In this document: positions 11,541 through 22,488 of the stretch, in pieces
Position numbering within the stretch: position 1 is the stretch's first letter
Layout: every line of letters starts with the position of its first letter
NCBI GenBank assembly: GCA_024364735.1
Contig: JAGFNQ010000967.1
Span: forward strand, 551,538 to 615,537
Direction: 5' to 3'
Length of the DNA stretch: 64,000 nucleotides
From: Boesenbergia rotunda
Taxonomy: Eukaryota > Streptophyta > Magnoliopsida > Zingiberales > Zingiberaceae
Translations under genes and position numbers: made by a program
The notes under the pieces: generated by a model
What the model was told of the DNA's origin: nothing
The model's database searches: none
What the model saw: only the letters and a program-made list of their open reading frames with translations

Positions 11541-13039
11541 CGTCCAAGTCAATCCATATAGGTCATCTAGTCACATAGACCATGTAAGAAAGTCACAAAG
11601 ACCATATAAGAATATTCAATTCATACGCCAGGGAAAATGGTTCGTGCGACAACAAGCACACTGAGCAATTAATGCTAAGAAAGTTATTACACTTAACTTA
11701 GCTGCTCTATAGAACGAATCAGAGACATCAATAACTTGCCTTTACCCCAGATTAAATATTTACATCAATATGAGCATCTCTAATCCCTCATATGATAACT
11801 ATGTCAAGAGCATGCTCAACATCTCAAATCAATACATTTATTCACAATTACATCTTCAAGTACTTAACAAAAAAATATAACTGGTTGACTAGTGAATAAG
11901 TACTACAGATGTAAATCAATTTTAATCTTCCTTTTCAGCTAGAATCTATTCATTCTAATCAGTCGCTTTCCTAGTTATGCTCCATAGACCGAATCATCTA
12001 TAGTCAATAGGGCACACACTAAAGTAGCAAACACTGATTAAAACTTCAAGTAGACAGCTAAATAGTCACTTAGGGTAAGATTGAGATTAACTTATAACCT
12101 CAAGGGTCTCACATAGTAGAGAAGCAGGGATCCATTCTCCTACTACCCTTATTGTCGCTATAGCACATGTGGTATGAATCACATGCTACGATGTTTTTCT
12201 CTTTACCAAAAAGAGTGCATGTTTTTCTCAAATATTTAACATCGTACAGATTTTGATCTAGACATACCTAACGTCTAATCCGAATTCAACTTATGAATTC
12301 CAATCTGGCCTTAAACAGGTTTAGTAAATGGTGGGTGCATTTACTTCGATCATTACATAAATGATCTCATCTTCATACAAAAATCAAGACGACATCAACT
12401 TATGAGTATGTATCTATCTACAACTACATAAGTTGTCTCATAAGTAATAATCTTACCTCTATTTATACTCAACAAATAGAGACGATTGTCCATGTGAGTG
12501 GACCAACCTCAACCTGTCAACATGCTCATCGAGACTTTTATCTAAATGTAACAAATACATTCACGTACTGAATAGATCTGGCATTTCATATATAATCAAT
12601 TGTGTTATATTTTTCCGAAGTCTCAAAGACTTCACATGTCCTTGAAATGACTCTTTAGTCAATGGCTTAGTAAAAGGATCTTCAAACATAACACGTATAG
12701 GGATATACTCAAGAATTATCTTTTTTTTGTCAACAATATCTCTTATGCTTGCCTTGACTGTGATATTCGAGATCCTTAGAAAAAGCTATAATAGCTTAAT
12801 TATCACAGTATACTGTAACAGGACTCCCACCGTCGTCAGCAATCCTCAAATGTATCAAGAACCTTCTTAACCAGATAACTTCTTGTGCAACAACTGCACG
12901 AACCACATACTCAGCTTTCATTGTCAACAGCACTACATAAGTCTATTTTGACAGGGCTACACAAGTCTATTTCTTGATGTTCCATGAGATGGCGCCACCA
13001 TTCAGCAAAAAGGTATAGCTAGATGTGAATTTTTTGTTA

Positions 13040-13918
13040 TCAAGGTCCTTTGCCCAATATGCAATTGTAGAGTCCATCTGGCTCAGCTTTGATCCTTTTC
13101 ACTGCTTTCCAGCGTCTCGATCCTGGGTTTAATTGGAAACGACTAACTAAGTCAACAACATAGCTTATATCAGGACATGTACACAACATAGTGTACATCA
13201 AACTACCAATGACACTAGCATATGGTCTTTTCTTCATCTCGGCTATCTCTTCAGGAGTCTTGGGAGACATACTTTTGCTTAGAACAACACCTTTCGCTGT
13301 AGGTGTTTGTTCAACTTTGCAATCAAATATATTGAAGTGTTGTAGTATCTTAGTGATATAAGTCTCTTGAGACAAACCCAAAAGTCCTTTTGATCGATCA
13401 CGAATGATCCGTACTCCTAAGATATACTCAGCTTCTCCCATGTTTATTATGTCAAATTGTGATGACAGCCAAGACTTGACTTCAATGACAACTTTTATGT
13501 CACTTCCAGCTATTAGCATATCATCAACATATAATGATAAAATGACTAACTTTCCTTTATCCTTCCTTAGGTAAACACAATGATCCTCATTGATCATTTC
13601 GAAACTATAAGACAAAATGACTTCATTGAATCTTATGTTTCATTGCCTTGATGCTTGCTTTAGCCCATACATAGACTTCTCAAGTCTACATACTTTATTC
13701 TTTTGGCCCTCAGCTATATAACCTTCTAGTTGTGTCATATAAATTTCTTCGTCAAGATTACCATTAAGGAAAGCCATCTTTACATCCATTTGATGTAATT
13801 CTAAGTCAAAATGTGCTACTATAGCTAGGATGACTCTTATTGACATAAACTTCACAACTGGGGAGAATGTCTCTTCAAAATCAATACCCTCCATTTGGGT
13901 ATATCCTTTTGCAATCAA
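13040..13918 (-). pseudogene. Copia-A reverse transcriptase, broken
   Basis: Two open segments, 13918-13640 and 13615-13040, encode the copia reverse transcriptase. The first has the fingers-palm motif QMDVKMAFLNG and ends in YGLKQASRQ; the second has the catalytic YVDD (in LYVDDMLIAGS) and continues towards RNase H. A stop and frame change separate them around 13620-13640. The RNase H part further left (12700-13040) is more degraded. The neighbouring integrase lies upstream on the same strand. The copy is non-functional as it stands. Confidence 0.9.
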
Positions 13919-14288
13919 ACGAGCTTTATATCGATTAATTGACCCATCCGCTTTCCTCTTAATTTTGAGAATCCACTTATTCCCAATAGCCCTGCGGCTC
14001 GGAGGAAGATCGACTAAATCCCAAATTCGATTCTTTCTTATGGACTACATTTCCTCATCCATTGCAACTTTCCATTTCTCCTTAACTGAGCATTTCAATG
14101 CTTCCTCAACCGTTCGAGGTTCTTCATCATCAACTGGGAGAATCATTAATGCCTCATTTTCAATGTCAAACATTCTCCGAGGAATAATCACGATTACTTC
14201 TTCGCAGGTTTGACTGTTGAGAAACTAATACATTTATAGGTCATTTACTCCCACTAGGTTGACTAGATTCAGGTATCCCCTGTGATTC

Positions 14289-15660
14289 CTAATTCGTTGA
14301 TAGAGGAACATTATCCTCCTCCTCTATTGCAAATAGAGGAGTTGATTTATGAACTTCACCTCTTGTTGGGAACTCAGTTTCGAGAAAAGTAGCATCTCTT
14401 GACTCAATTTCAGAGATGGTTCCATCTTGTTGCTCACCAATAAAAACATAACCCTTAGAGGTATTAGAATATCTTACAAAGATACACTTCCTACCCCTGG
14501 GTCCTAATTTTCTATATTTGTGAGTCTTATCATGAATATAAGCAGTTGACCCCCATGGTCTCGGATTACTTAAATCTGGTTTTCTGCCTGTCCAAAGTTC
14601 ATATGGAGTAGATAGAACAGATTTAGAAGGCACCTGGTTAAGTATGTAGGTTGCTGTCAATAATGCATCTCCCCAATAGGAAATAGGCAAATTAGCTTGA
14701 GCCATCATCGACCTAACCATTTCAAGAAGAGTTCGATTTCTTCTTTCAGCAACTCCATTTTGCTGTGGAGTCCCAGGGATAGTTAACTGTCTAATAATCC
14801 CTTTCTCATTACATATTGTCTTGAACTGATCAGACAAATATTCACCTCCACGGTCAGTGCGAAAGGTTTTAACCTTACATTCCAATTGATTCTCAACTTC
14901 GTTCAAATAACGATTAAAGCAATCTAATACTTCAGATTTATGAGAAATCAAATACGCATGACCAAAATACGTGAAGTCATCAATAAATATAATAAAATAT
15001 GAACTACCATGTCTAGCCTTTATGTTCATCGGACCACAAATATCCGAATGAATCAATTGCAATGGTGATTCAGCCCTTATAGCCTTACCAAACGGTTTCC
15101 TAGTTGCTTTTTCAGCAAGACAATGCTCACATATAGACAAGTCAACTTTAGCACGAGTGTCGAGCAGACCCTCTCTTGCTAATCTATTCATTCTTTCTTG
15201 TCCTATATGTCCCAATCTAGCATGCCAAACTTCATCATTGACATCAGCATCACTAGTAAGAGCAATGTTTGAAAAACAATCATTATTTCCACAATTGACG
15301 TCTGGTTCTACATCAAGAATCATGAAACCGTTTGATATATAACCATATCCAATTAAGACAGAGTTAATTTTAAGTTCTACACAACGACTGTAAAAGTTTA
15401 AACAGTAACCCAATTCAAGAAGACAATAAACAGAAACCAAATTTTGTCGAATTTCAGGAGCAAATAGGACATCATGCAGAAACAAGGTACGCCCACCACG
15501 AAGGTTGAGTTTGCAAGTGTCAATTCTTTTGACTTCAATTCTTGCATTGTTTTCCACGTATATCCACTTATTGCCAGCTGGTACGCGACTGTACTCCACG
15601 TACGTAGCTCGATCACGAGCTACATGGTTCGTTGCTCCTGAATCTATAATTCACAAAGGA
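14289..15660 (-). pseudogene. Copia-A protease and integrase, broken
   Basis: A 436-residue open segment (15599-14289) carries the copia integrase. It shows the zinc-binding HARLGH...CEHC region, the first catalytic Asp in HSDICGP, the second in TDRGGEY and the Glu in GVAERRN. Just upstream, the protease motif DSGATNH is readable near 15640, but it is preceded by an in-frame TGA where the family normally has Trp. A further segment (15616-15398) lies in another frame. The region therefore has at least one stop and frame ambiguities. Confidence 0.9.
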
Positions 15661-16433
15661 TAAGAATCAGCTAATAACATTAAACTAGCAACATAATGCT
15701 CATGAAACTTATTCTTGTTTGGGTTTTGCCAAGCAACAACAGCAGCTTCTTTTTCCCTTTCCTTTCTTGAATCATCTTTTTTTATTCTTGAATTCAGAAC
15801 CTTCAGCTACAGAAGCTTGTTTAAAAAACCTTATGGATTCTATTCTCTCCGCTTTTAATTCAATTGGCGTGAGACATTAATGAAAGTCCTGATACTTTCA
15901 CTGTGAGTAAGGTTCTGTTTCATCGTTTTCCAAGAATCAGGAAGGGAACAAATAACTGCCTGAACTTATTGTTCATCGGTCAACTCATGACCAGCAGCCT
16001 TTAGCTCCCGAATTATATTCCCCAATACCCTCAGATGTTGGGCCATGGTAATATTCGGGTACTTTTTACAACTGTCAAACTTAATTGTTAGTTGACGAAG
16101 CTTGCTCAAGTTAATTTCACTGCATTTCTCTCTAAGGGCTACCTAGATGGCATGAGCAGATGGTAATGACTCATACTCAAATATCAGGTCGTCTACCATT
16201 GAACTAATCAATATTCCCTTAATAGTGGAGTCTTTTTTCTTCTATGCCCTATAGGCATCAAGACCAAGTTATGTTGTGTTGTTGAACCATCAGCAGGTTC
16301 TTCCATGAACTGTTTCAACCTCTAGAACTTCCTGTTTCTCAAGAATATATTGTATCTTGAGATGCCATATTTTATAGTTATCCCCGTATAATTTCTCTCT
16401 ATTCAGTTTAACTATGATGTTCTTAGTTGCCAT
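15661..16433 (-). pseudogene. Copia-A gag remnant
   Basis: The probable gag start is an ATG at 16433-16431 on minus, followed by MATKNIIVKLNREKL and further weak gag-like sequence (IWHLKIQYILE). Frames are broken repeatedly before the protease region. The assignment rests on position between leader and protease and on the N-terminal wording. Confidence 0.65.
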
Positions 16434-16613
16434 GATCTATCATAAATAAACACATTATTTATTGACTAAGTGTAATTTATATGCATGTAACTTATGATCG
16501 ACTCGTTGTAAATTAGAATTGGTTTACAAAATCAAGTGGTAACTACATTTCCACTCATCATTCGTATAATCCAATCTAATCAATATTGATCAATTATATT
16601 ACGTACATCCCAT

Positions 16614-16790
16614 CAAATGAACTAATCATAGAATGAACTAATCATTAAATGAACTAATCACTTGTATAAATGAACTAATCATTTGCAGGAATGAACTAAT
16701 CATTAAATGAACTAATCATTTACAGGAATGAACTAATCATTAAATGAACTAATCATTTGTAAAAATGAACTAATCATTTGTAAGATTTGT
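16614..16790. repeat. Short tandem repeat in the Copia-A leader
   Basis: The core ATGAACTAATCA occurs nine times at spacings of 16 or 21 bases. Longer and shorter units alternate. The array lies between the gag start and the CACTA insertion. Confidence 0.9.
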
Positions 16791-16911
16791 TAACATATAA
16801 CATGACCTTTTTTCATAAAATAGTATTGTTTGTACAAAACAACAGTCTATATCACATGACTTTCATAAACTAAATAGGTCAATATTCACTAGTGGAAAAA
16901 AGGCTTTTAAC

Positions 16912-17181
16912 ATCGGTTATTTTCGACTTTTAACACCGGTTCCGGAACCGGTGTTGATCCAGCCGGCATTGTAAGTATAGACTTTTAACACCGGTTAACA
17001 AACCGGTGTAATATATAGATTTAACACCGGTTCTGGAAATAATCGGTGTTAAAACATCATTTTTAACACCGGTTCTGGAAACAACCGGTGTTAAAACATC
17101 ATTTTTAACACCGGTTCTGGAAATAACCGGTGTTAAAAATGATGTTTTAACACCGGTTCTAGAAACAACCGGTGTCAAAAG
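16912..17181. repeat. CACTA left subterminal repeats
   Basis: TTTAACACCGGTT and its complement AACCGGTGTTAAA recur many times here, often as facing pairs 5-10 bases apart. Their periodicity keeps an open frame on minus that should not be read as a gene. Confidence 0.9.
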
Positions 17182-17475
17182 TCTTAATTTTTTATATAAA
17201 TTTCATATTTATTTTTATTTATAATTTTTCTAGACATATAAAAGAACACAATAATATAATAGTTTATCCATAATCAATAACACACCATGAATTAAGTAAA
17301 TGCAACATCCAATTAGTTTCAAAAACAAAACAATCCATGTATTTTACAACTATCCATTTTTCTTTCAACAAAAACAAAATGTAAATCAAATAACACATTA
17401 TACTCCTACTCGCTATGTGATTTTCCAAGCAAAGACAATGTAGAAGCTTGCCACACGAGTTTGCAAGTAAACGGT

Positions 17476-17765
17476 CTAGTCCAAGATCAAATAGTGAGGA
17501 GTACGTTGCAGAACTTCGACCAGCTTAGCATTCCATCTCTTATAAGCGTCTTGCATATTTCCATACAGTACTTGAGTCAAGCTTGAATTTCTTTTCATGC
17601 TTTGGCGTGCAGTGGCTACCAGTCGATTGCGAAGCAACTGTGAGAAAATTCCAATGAAAAAATATCAAATAATGCTACGGAGAGAGAAGCAATATAATCA
17701 ATCATTCACAATTTGGAGCTTACTTGGTGTTTGAGGGTGGCCAAAATCTCTGCATCATCCTCTTC
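17476..17765 (-). pseudogene. Captured exon pair of an unrecognised gene
   Basis: On minus, a 42-nt exon (17765-17724, acceptor CATAG, donor GTAAGC) joins in frame to 17637-17476 (acceptor CACAG, stop TAG). The joined reading has EEDDAEILATLKHQ at the first exon, then strings such as NRLVATARQSMKR and DAYKRWNAKLVEVLQ. The clean splice sites and the charged helical composition look like a real gene fragment. I do not recognise the family. It could be a second host gene caught by the CACTA element or an accessory CACTA gene. Confidence 0.5.
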
Positions 17766-18639
17766 CTATGATGAATAAACTCCATCATGGTCCGTCCCAA
17801 GCTGGATAAAGGAGGACCATTGAGTTAGGTTGCCAGATAGCATAAAATATAGACAAATGTTATGTATATATGGATAAATTTAGAGAAGGTGAACCAGTCA
17901 AATTTGTAAGTCAGACAAGCCAGATCCGGTAGATTCTTTTGGAAGAACCAAATGAGACCCTCATTAGTTTGAAAAGTATGCATTCCAGTTATATTCTTAT
18001 ATAGTTTAAAAAATGCAAAATTTGATCACACCGATCTTGCCAACTTAAATTTTTAGATGAAATGGTGGTAAATGGCAACCACAATCTACCTACAATAGCA
18101 CAACAGAGTGGACAAGAAAACATCTAGAAACTGTTTAAACACCATATCCATGATCACTGTGAGATAGCAAAATCAAAGGATGATTAGACCATTAACTATA
18201 GCACTAGGTGACTTCTACAGGAGCTAGTGCCAGAGTTCCAAATTAAATGAAATCATGTTTAAGAAGGTAAGGAGGCTTATTTTTGCAGAAAGATATTTGA
18301 AAGCAATTTGCATCATCAATGAGTTGTTGAGTGTTATCTAGATCTTCAAGATAGTAATGTAATCTTTAGTATGAACTACAAAATTTAAATATATATAGCA
18401 AACATGTTCATGTTTTCCAGAGCACAGATTGTATAAATATAGTAAAAATCTAAACTGCTATTGAATAGAAAAACAATGTGAGATGGCTCACTTTGTAAGC
18501 CAATATCACTGATCACTATAAAACACATTAAACACATCGACTAATCTCCAATGACTACTGTTGATGGTATGATTATGGCTGATAATAGAAATATAACAAT
18601 AGAATTTAAGTATACCAGTAGCACGCCAAATGTATTTAC

Positions 18640-19334
18640 CTCTGTCAACAAGAATGGGATCTGAGTAATGACCGCAGACTAGACAACGAAACGTAGCCTC
18701 TTTGACGTCTGGTATGACTGAGCTGCAACGGATGATCATCCCTTTCACAGACACCATCTTTTCAATGTCTGACCAATAGAAACCGATCGTTCAAATTTGA
18801 ATAATTAAATCATTCAATAGATACTAAAGATAGGAGATTGGTAAAGCATGTGAGCACTGCGGATATACCAGAAGGATTGAGATTCCTCATGCAGACGGAA
18901 GATTTGAGATTATAGATTCGAGTTTGGATGTGTTTCTCAAACAATGGATCAATTCTAGCGACCAAATCCATGACCACAATGTCGAAGATGGCCAGGACCT
19001 CCAGCGGGTACCTAACCATCTTGGTATAGAGATCAGGATCGTAGTCGAACACGTCATGGGCGTCGATGTCCAAAGACTCCCCACCTACAAGCTCCGTCGC
19101 CGGCTGCTACGCCCGGCGGGTTCAAGAGCAGGGGAGGAATTAGTGTTCGCGATTGGACTCGATCGGCCATCGGGGGACGAAGCTCCTGCAACGAAGCAAA
19201 TCGAATTAACTTTTCAGAAGAAAAACTCAATCGAGACGACCAGACTTCAATGCAAAACGCACAAATCTCAGATGAGAGAGATAAGGGAGAGTGAGAGAGA
19301 GTTCACCGGAGGGTGAGAAATCGGAGGAAGCCAT
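18640..19334 (-). pseudogene. Captured MCM4 fragment inside the CACTA element
   Basis: Three exons with proper splice sites read on minus: 19334-19307 (MASSDFSPS), 19185-18869 and 18768-18640. The second exon carries a Ser/Arg-rich N-terminal piece, then DAHDVFDYDPDLY, MVRYPLEVLAIFD and VCMRNLNPS. The third carries DIEKMVSVKGMIIRCSS and the zinc-finger half FRCLVCGHYSDP. These are diagnostic of MCM4, a subunit of the MCM2-7 replicative helicase. A TAG at 19087-19085 marks a join inside exon 2 where several conserved N-terminal blocks are missing, and all helicase motifs downstream are absent. The remaining introns are kept, so the fragment was captured as genomic DNA, with what looks like 5' leader up to about 19790. 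Confidence 0.88.
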
Positions 19335-19789
19335 GGCAGTTGATTCTCGAACCAGACATGAAGCGGGAGACCCGCGAAGTGGGGGACCCGCGAAGTGGGG
19401 TTGATGGCTGAGCTCAACATCGATGAAGCGGTCGGCAATCGAGCGTCGGTGATCCAAAAAGGAAGAGACAGGAAGAGCTGATCGGGAAGAGGGAGAGCTC
19501 CGCTCCGGTGAGAATGTAGAGGGAGAAGATGGCCGGCGGCGTGGACAAACAGGCGGCGCTCCGGCTTCCATCGCGTGCGTGAAGAAGGGAATGACACGGC
19601 GAGTCCCGTACTCCGGCAATGGCGCTGCCTCCTGTGACGACGATGACGAGATCGCGAGTGGGTGAGGGCGACGCTTGGCGACGGCGCACGGAAGAGGGGA
19701 GTCGGCGAGAGAGGCTAGGGCACGGGCGAAGAGAGGAAAAAGGGAATCGGGCAAAGTTGGTTCGGCAAGGGAAAATGAAGGCACGGTTA

Positions 19790-20050
19790 TTTATAAAATC
19801 ATAGTCAAATATATTTTTCACCGGTTGTTAAAAGAACCGGTGTTAAAAGTATTTTGAAGTTCAAATAATTATAACATATGACCCCGGTTATTTATAAAAC
19901 CGTAGTTAAATATATTTTTAACACCGGTTGTTAAAAGAACCGGTGTTAAAAGTATTTTAAAGTTCAAATAATTACAAAAATGCCACCGCCTTTTTTTTTA
20001 ACACCGGTTTTAATACAACCGGTGTTAAAAGTCGTTGTTAAAGGTCTTTT
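19790..20050. repeat. CACTA right subterminal repeats
   Basis: Several ACACCGGTT...AACCGGTGTTAAAA pairs lie near 19820, 19920 and 20000, mirroring the left end. The spacing between facing arms is about 5-8 bases. Confidence 0.88.
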
Positions 20051-20767
20051 TTGTACTAGTGATTGTTCGTACATAACGACAATAACAATAACAAAACTTT
20101 AACAAATTAAATAAGTTAATGTCATTGCCACTAGGACAAACACTAGTGCAGTTGTTAACATAATCCATTTTATATTAGACTTTGCTCTATCTCCTCAATC
20201 GCCTCCCTCAGCTCATTCTGTCACACATTGAGACAAATCATCGTGTATATCATCTTTGGCATGTGGAATTGAAAAATATTATTGTCAGTACAAAACTGGT
20301 TCATTTCAATTCACACATATATATGCATAGAACACACAGAATCATAACCAAATAAGAAAAACAAATCTTCTTTATTTGAGGAACTCCAGTTGATTAACAC
20401 ACTGGACCGGTCGATTTGGAAATTAGATCTCAAGTATTAGCTTATTCCTTTGACCTTATTAGAACTGATCTAATTGGATATCTTATTGTTATTGTTTAAT
20501 TTTAAACTCATTCACGTTTAAGTCAAACTTATTTATCAAACCAATTAGACTGGTTATATTTTAGACCACATTGGTCTGGTTAAACCAACCAATGGTTTGA
20601 ACTAGACCCAACCTAGTTGGACCACACTGATCTGGTTAAACCAACAAATGGTTTGAACCAAAATTCGATATGATTGGACCAAACTAATCTGATTAAACCA
20701 AATAATGGTAACCAAGTCTAATTAGATAGATTAATTCAAATGAATTGAACCAAATCTAAAAGAAATT

Positions 20768-20835
20768 GTCGTTACACCTCAGTGGTATAACCTTTGTCTT
20801 CTTCACGAAGGTCTCCTGTTCGATCCTTCATGATG
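20768..20835 (+). repeat. tRNA-like segment in the Copia-A leader
   Basis: GTCGTT is followed by an A-box-like CTCAGTGGTATAACC, a possible anticodon stem (CCTT...GAAGG) and a B-box-like TGTTCGATCC about 40 bases later. The spacing is that of a tRNA. The 3' acceptor arm does not pair convincingly, so this is more likely a SINE head or tRNA relic than a functional tRNA gene. Confidence 0.4.
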
Positions 20836-21013
20836 GTTTTTCTCACAAAACCCGAAACAACCACGACACATAGTTGTGAGTTCCCGACGACTACGTTGGA
20901 TTCTCGCCGGCAAGAGAAGAACACGACGGAGACAAACTCCGATCGCGACATCGAACAAGGGCTAAGAAGTGATCGATATACAGAAGTAAAGTCATGCTTT
21001 TACAATCTAACGT

Positions 21014-21025
21014 GCTCTGATACCA
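21014..21025 (-). other. Copia-A primer-binding site
   Basis: On minus, TGGTATCAGAGC starts one base after the end of the 5' LTR. It is complementary to the 3' end of plant initiator tRNA-Met, the usual primer of plant copia elements. Confidence 0.9.
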
Positions 21026-21083
21026 TTGTTGCTATTTCTAAAGAATGAACGATAGAAACAAATTCTGTAAATCTAAACACTTA

Positions 21084-21477
21084 GGAGGCGCTTGGTACGT
21101 GGTATTTGGGCTCTGCAAAGGGAAAGGAAATCAATCCGTCCGTTTGGTTCAATGGTATAATTACGGAACAGTGTTTTGATTACGCTATTTGATGTATTCA
21201 TCCATTCCACCCCATTTTGGGGGGAATGAAAAACCCCAAGCGCCAGCTAGCAGAATACAGTTTATATTTTTAATTAAATAGAATATTATATGTAATGAAT
21301 GAGATGAGATATTAATATTGATTCTTTTATAGGTAAACCCAACACCATCAATGGTAATGGTAATGTTTACACAGTCCTAACCAAACACCACTTTGTAATC
21401 AATCATACCCATTCCCATTCCCCACCTCAATCAATCCCATTCTCATTCCCATTCCTCCGTTTGAACCAAGCGCACCC
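21084..21477. mobile_element. Tourist/Harbinger-like MITE 1
   Basis: The 394-bp element begins GGAGGCGCTTGGTACG and ends in the complement of GGGTGCGCTTGGTTC. It is flanked by TTA at 21081-21083 and 21478-21480, the classic Tourist target. An internal CCAAGCGCC near 21236 complements the left end, so the element may itself contain an older, shorter unit. Confidence 0.85.
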
Positions 21478-21480
21478 TTA

Positions 21481-22488
21481 GGGTGCGTTTGGTTCAAGTT
21501 ATCATATATAACCTCGGTTATGTCATTACCAAGTAATCACATAACTAAGGTTATGGGGAATGAAACATAACCTGAAGTTGTTTGGTTCAATTTAGGTAAT
21601 CAAATAAAATCTTGTTTGTTTGGAGGTAATAGTATATAACTTAATATAATATTTTACCATATTACCCTTTAGAATTTGTTTAGATAATTTTATTTGTTTA
21701 GACTTAAGGGCGTCGACGTCGATCGTTGATGTACACGTAGGTCGTCGGTGTCCACGTAAGCAGTCGGTGTCCAACACTGGTGGCCGACGACACCGTTGAT
21801 GATCGGCGGCCGGCGATGCCGCCGGCGATCGGCGGTGGTCGCCAGCGATCGGCGGTGGTCGCCGTTCGTCGGCGATCGGCGGTGGTCGCCGGTCGTCGGC
21901 GATCGGCGGTGGTCGCCGATCGCCGGCGATCGGCGCCGGCATCCGACGATTGTCGCCAGCCTCCGACGATCGTCGCCGGCGATCGGCGCCGGCGGTGGTC
22001 GCCGGCGGTGGTCGTCGGCGGTGGTCGCCGGCGGTGGTCGCCGACGATCGTCGCTGGCGGTGGTCGCCGGCGATCATTGCCGGCGGTGATCGCCGACCAC
22101 CGGTGATCGTCGCAGGCGGCGGTCGCCGGCGATCGTCACCGGCGGTGGTCGCCGACAATCGTCACCGGCGGTGGTCGCCGGCCGCCGTTGTTGTTCGTCG
22201 ATCGCGAATAATGCTTTCGGAAGTTTATAAAGTGTAATGGTTATTTTCGTCTTAAATGTAAATATTGGAGGATAATTTTGGAAAGATAAGCTCCATAACC
22301 TGGGAATCAAGAAAAACCTTACTTCCCTAAGGTTTTCCGATTCCTGGTTGCATGTCCTTTTTTGCTGACGTGTCGGGCATCGATTATTACTTGGGAATCG
22401 TTGATTATCTAAACCAAACAAGGTTTTTGCTGATAACCTTGGATGAATAACCAAGGTTATCAAGGATAACCCTCAACCAAACGCACCC
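21481..22488. mobile_element. Tourist/Harbinger-like MITE 2 with GC-rich core
   Basis: The 1008-bp element begins GGGTGCGTTTGGTTCAAG and ends in the complement of GGGTGCGTTTGGTTGAGG. It is flanked by TTA at 21478-21480 and 22489-22491, and shares the first of these with MITE 1. No transposase is present. The middle is a GC-rich repeat array (21780-22195). Confidence 0.88.
21780..22195. repeat. GC-rich minisatellite in MITE 2
   Basis: Variants of GGCGGTGGTCGCCGGCGATC repeat about twenty times, with GCCGGC and GATCG palindromes. The array stays open in several frames on both strands, giving Arg/Ala/Asp-rich artefact proteins. It is a sharp GC and CpG island in AT-rich DNA. Confidence 0.9.

Larger units (their letters stand above)
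16887..20061. mobile_element. CACTA (En/Spm) element carrying host exons
   Basis: The 3175-bp element starts CACTAGTGGAAAAAAGGC and ends in the complement of CACTAGTACAAAAAAGACC. It is flanked by ATT on both sides (16884-16886 and 20062-20064), the 3-bp duplication of CACTA elements. Both subterminal regions contain repeated ACACCGGTT / AACCGGTGT motifs, partly as inverted pairs, the usual arrangement for transposase-binding repeats. No transposase is recognised; instead the interior holds exons of MCM4 and of an unknown gene. It is therefore a non-autonomous, gene-capturing element inserted in the Copia-A leader. Confidence 0.92.

Noticed and set aside
16930..17178. Open frame on minus encoding repeated SRTGVK-type units
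   Set aside because: It is an artefact of the periodic CACTA subterminal repeats and has no start context or homology.
20768..20835. Functional tRNA gene
   Set aside because: The A and B boxes are present, but the acceptor arm does not pair, so it is listed only as a tRNA-like relic.
21592..22463. Several long open frames on both strands rich in Arg, Asp, Ala and Pro
   Set aside because: They all fall in the GC-rich minisatellite of MITE 2, whose unit has no stop in several frames.
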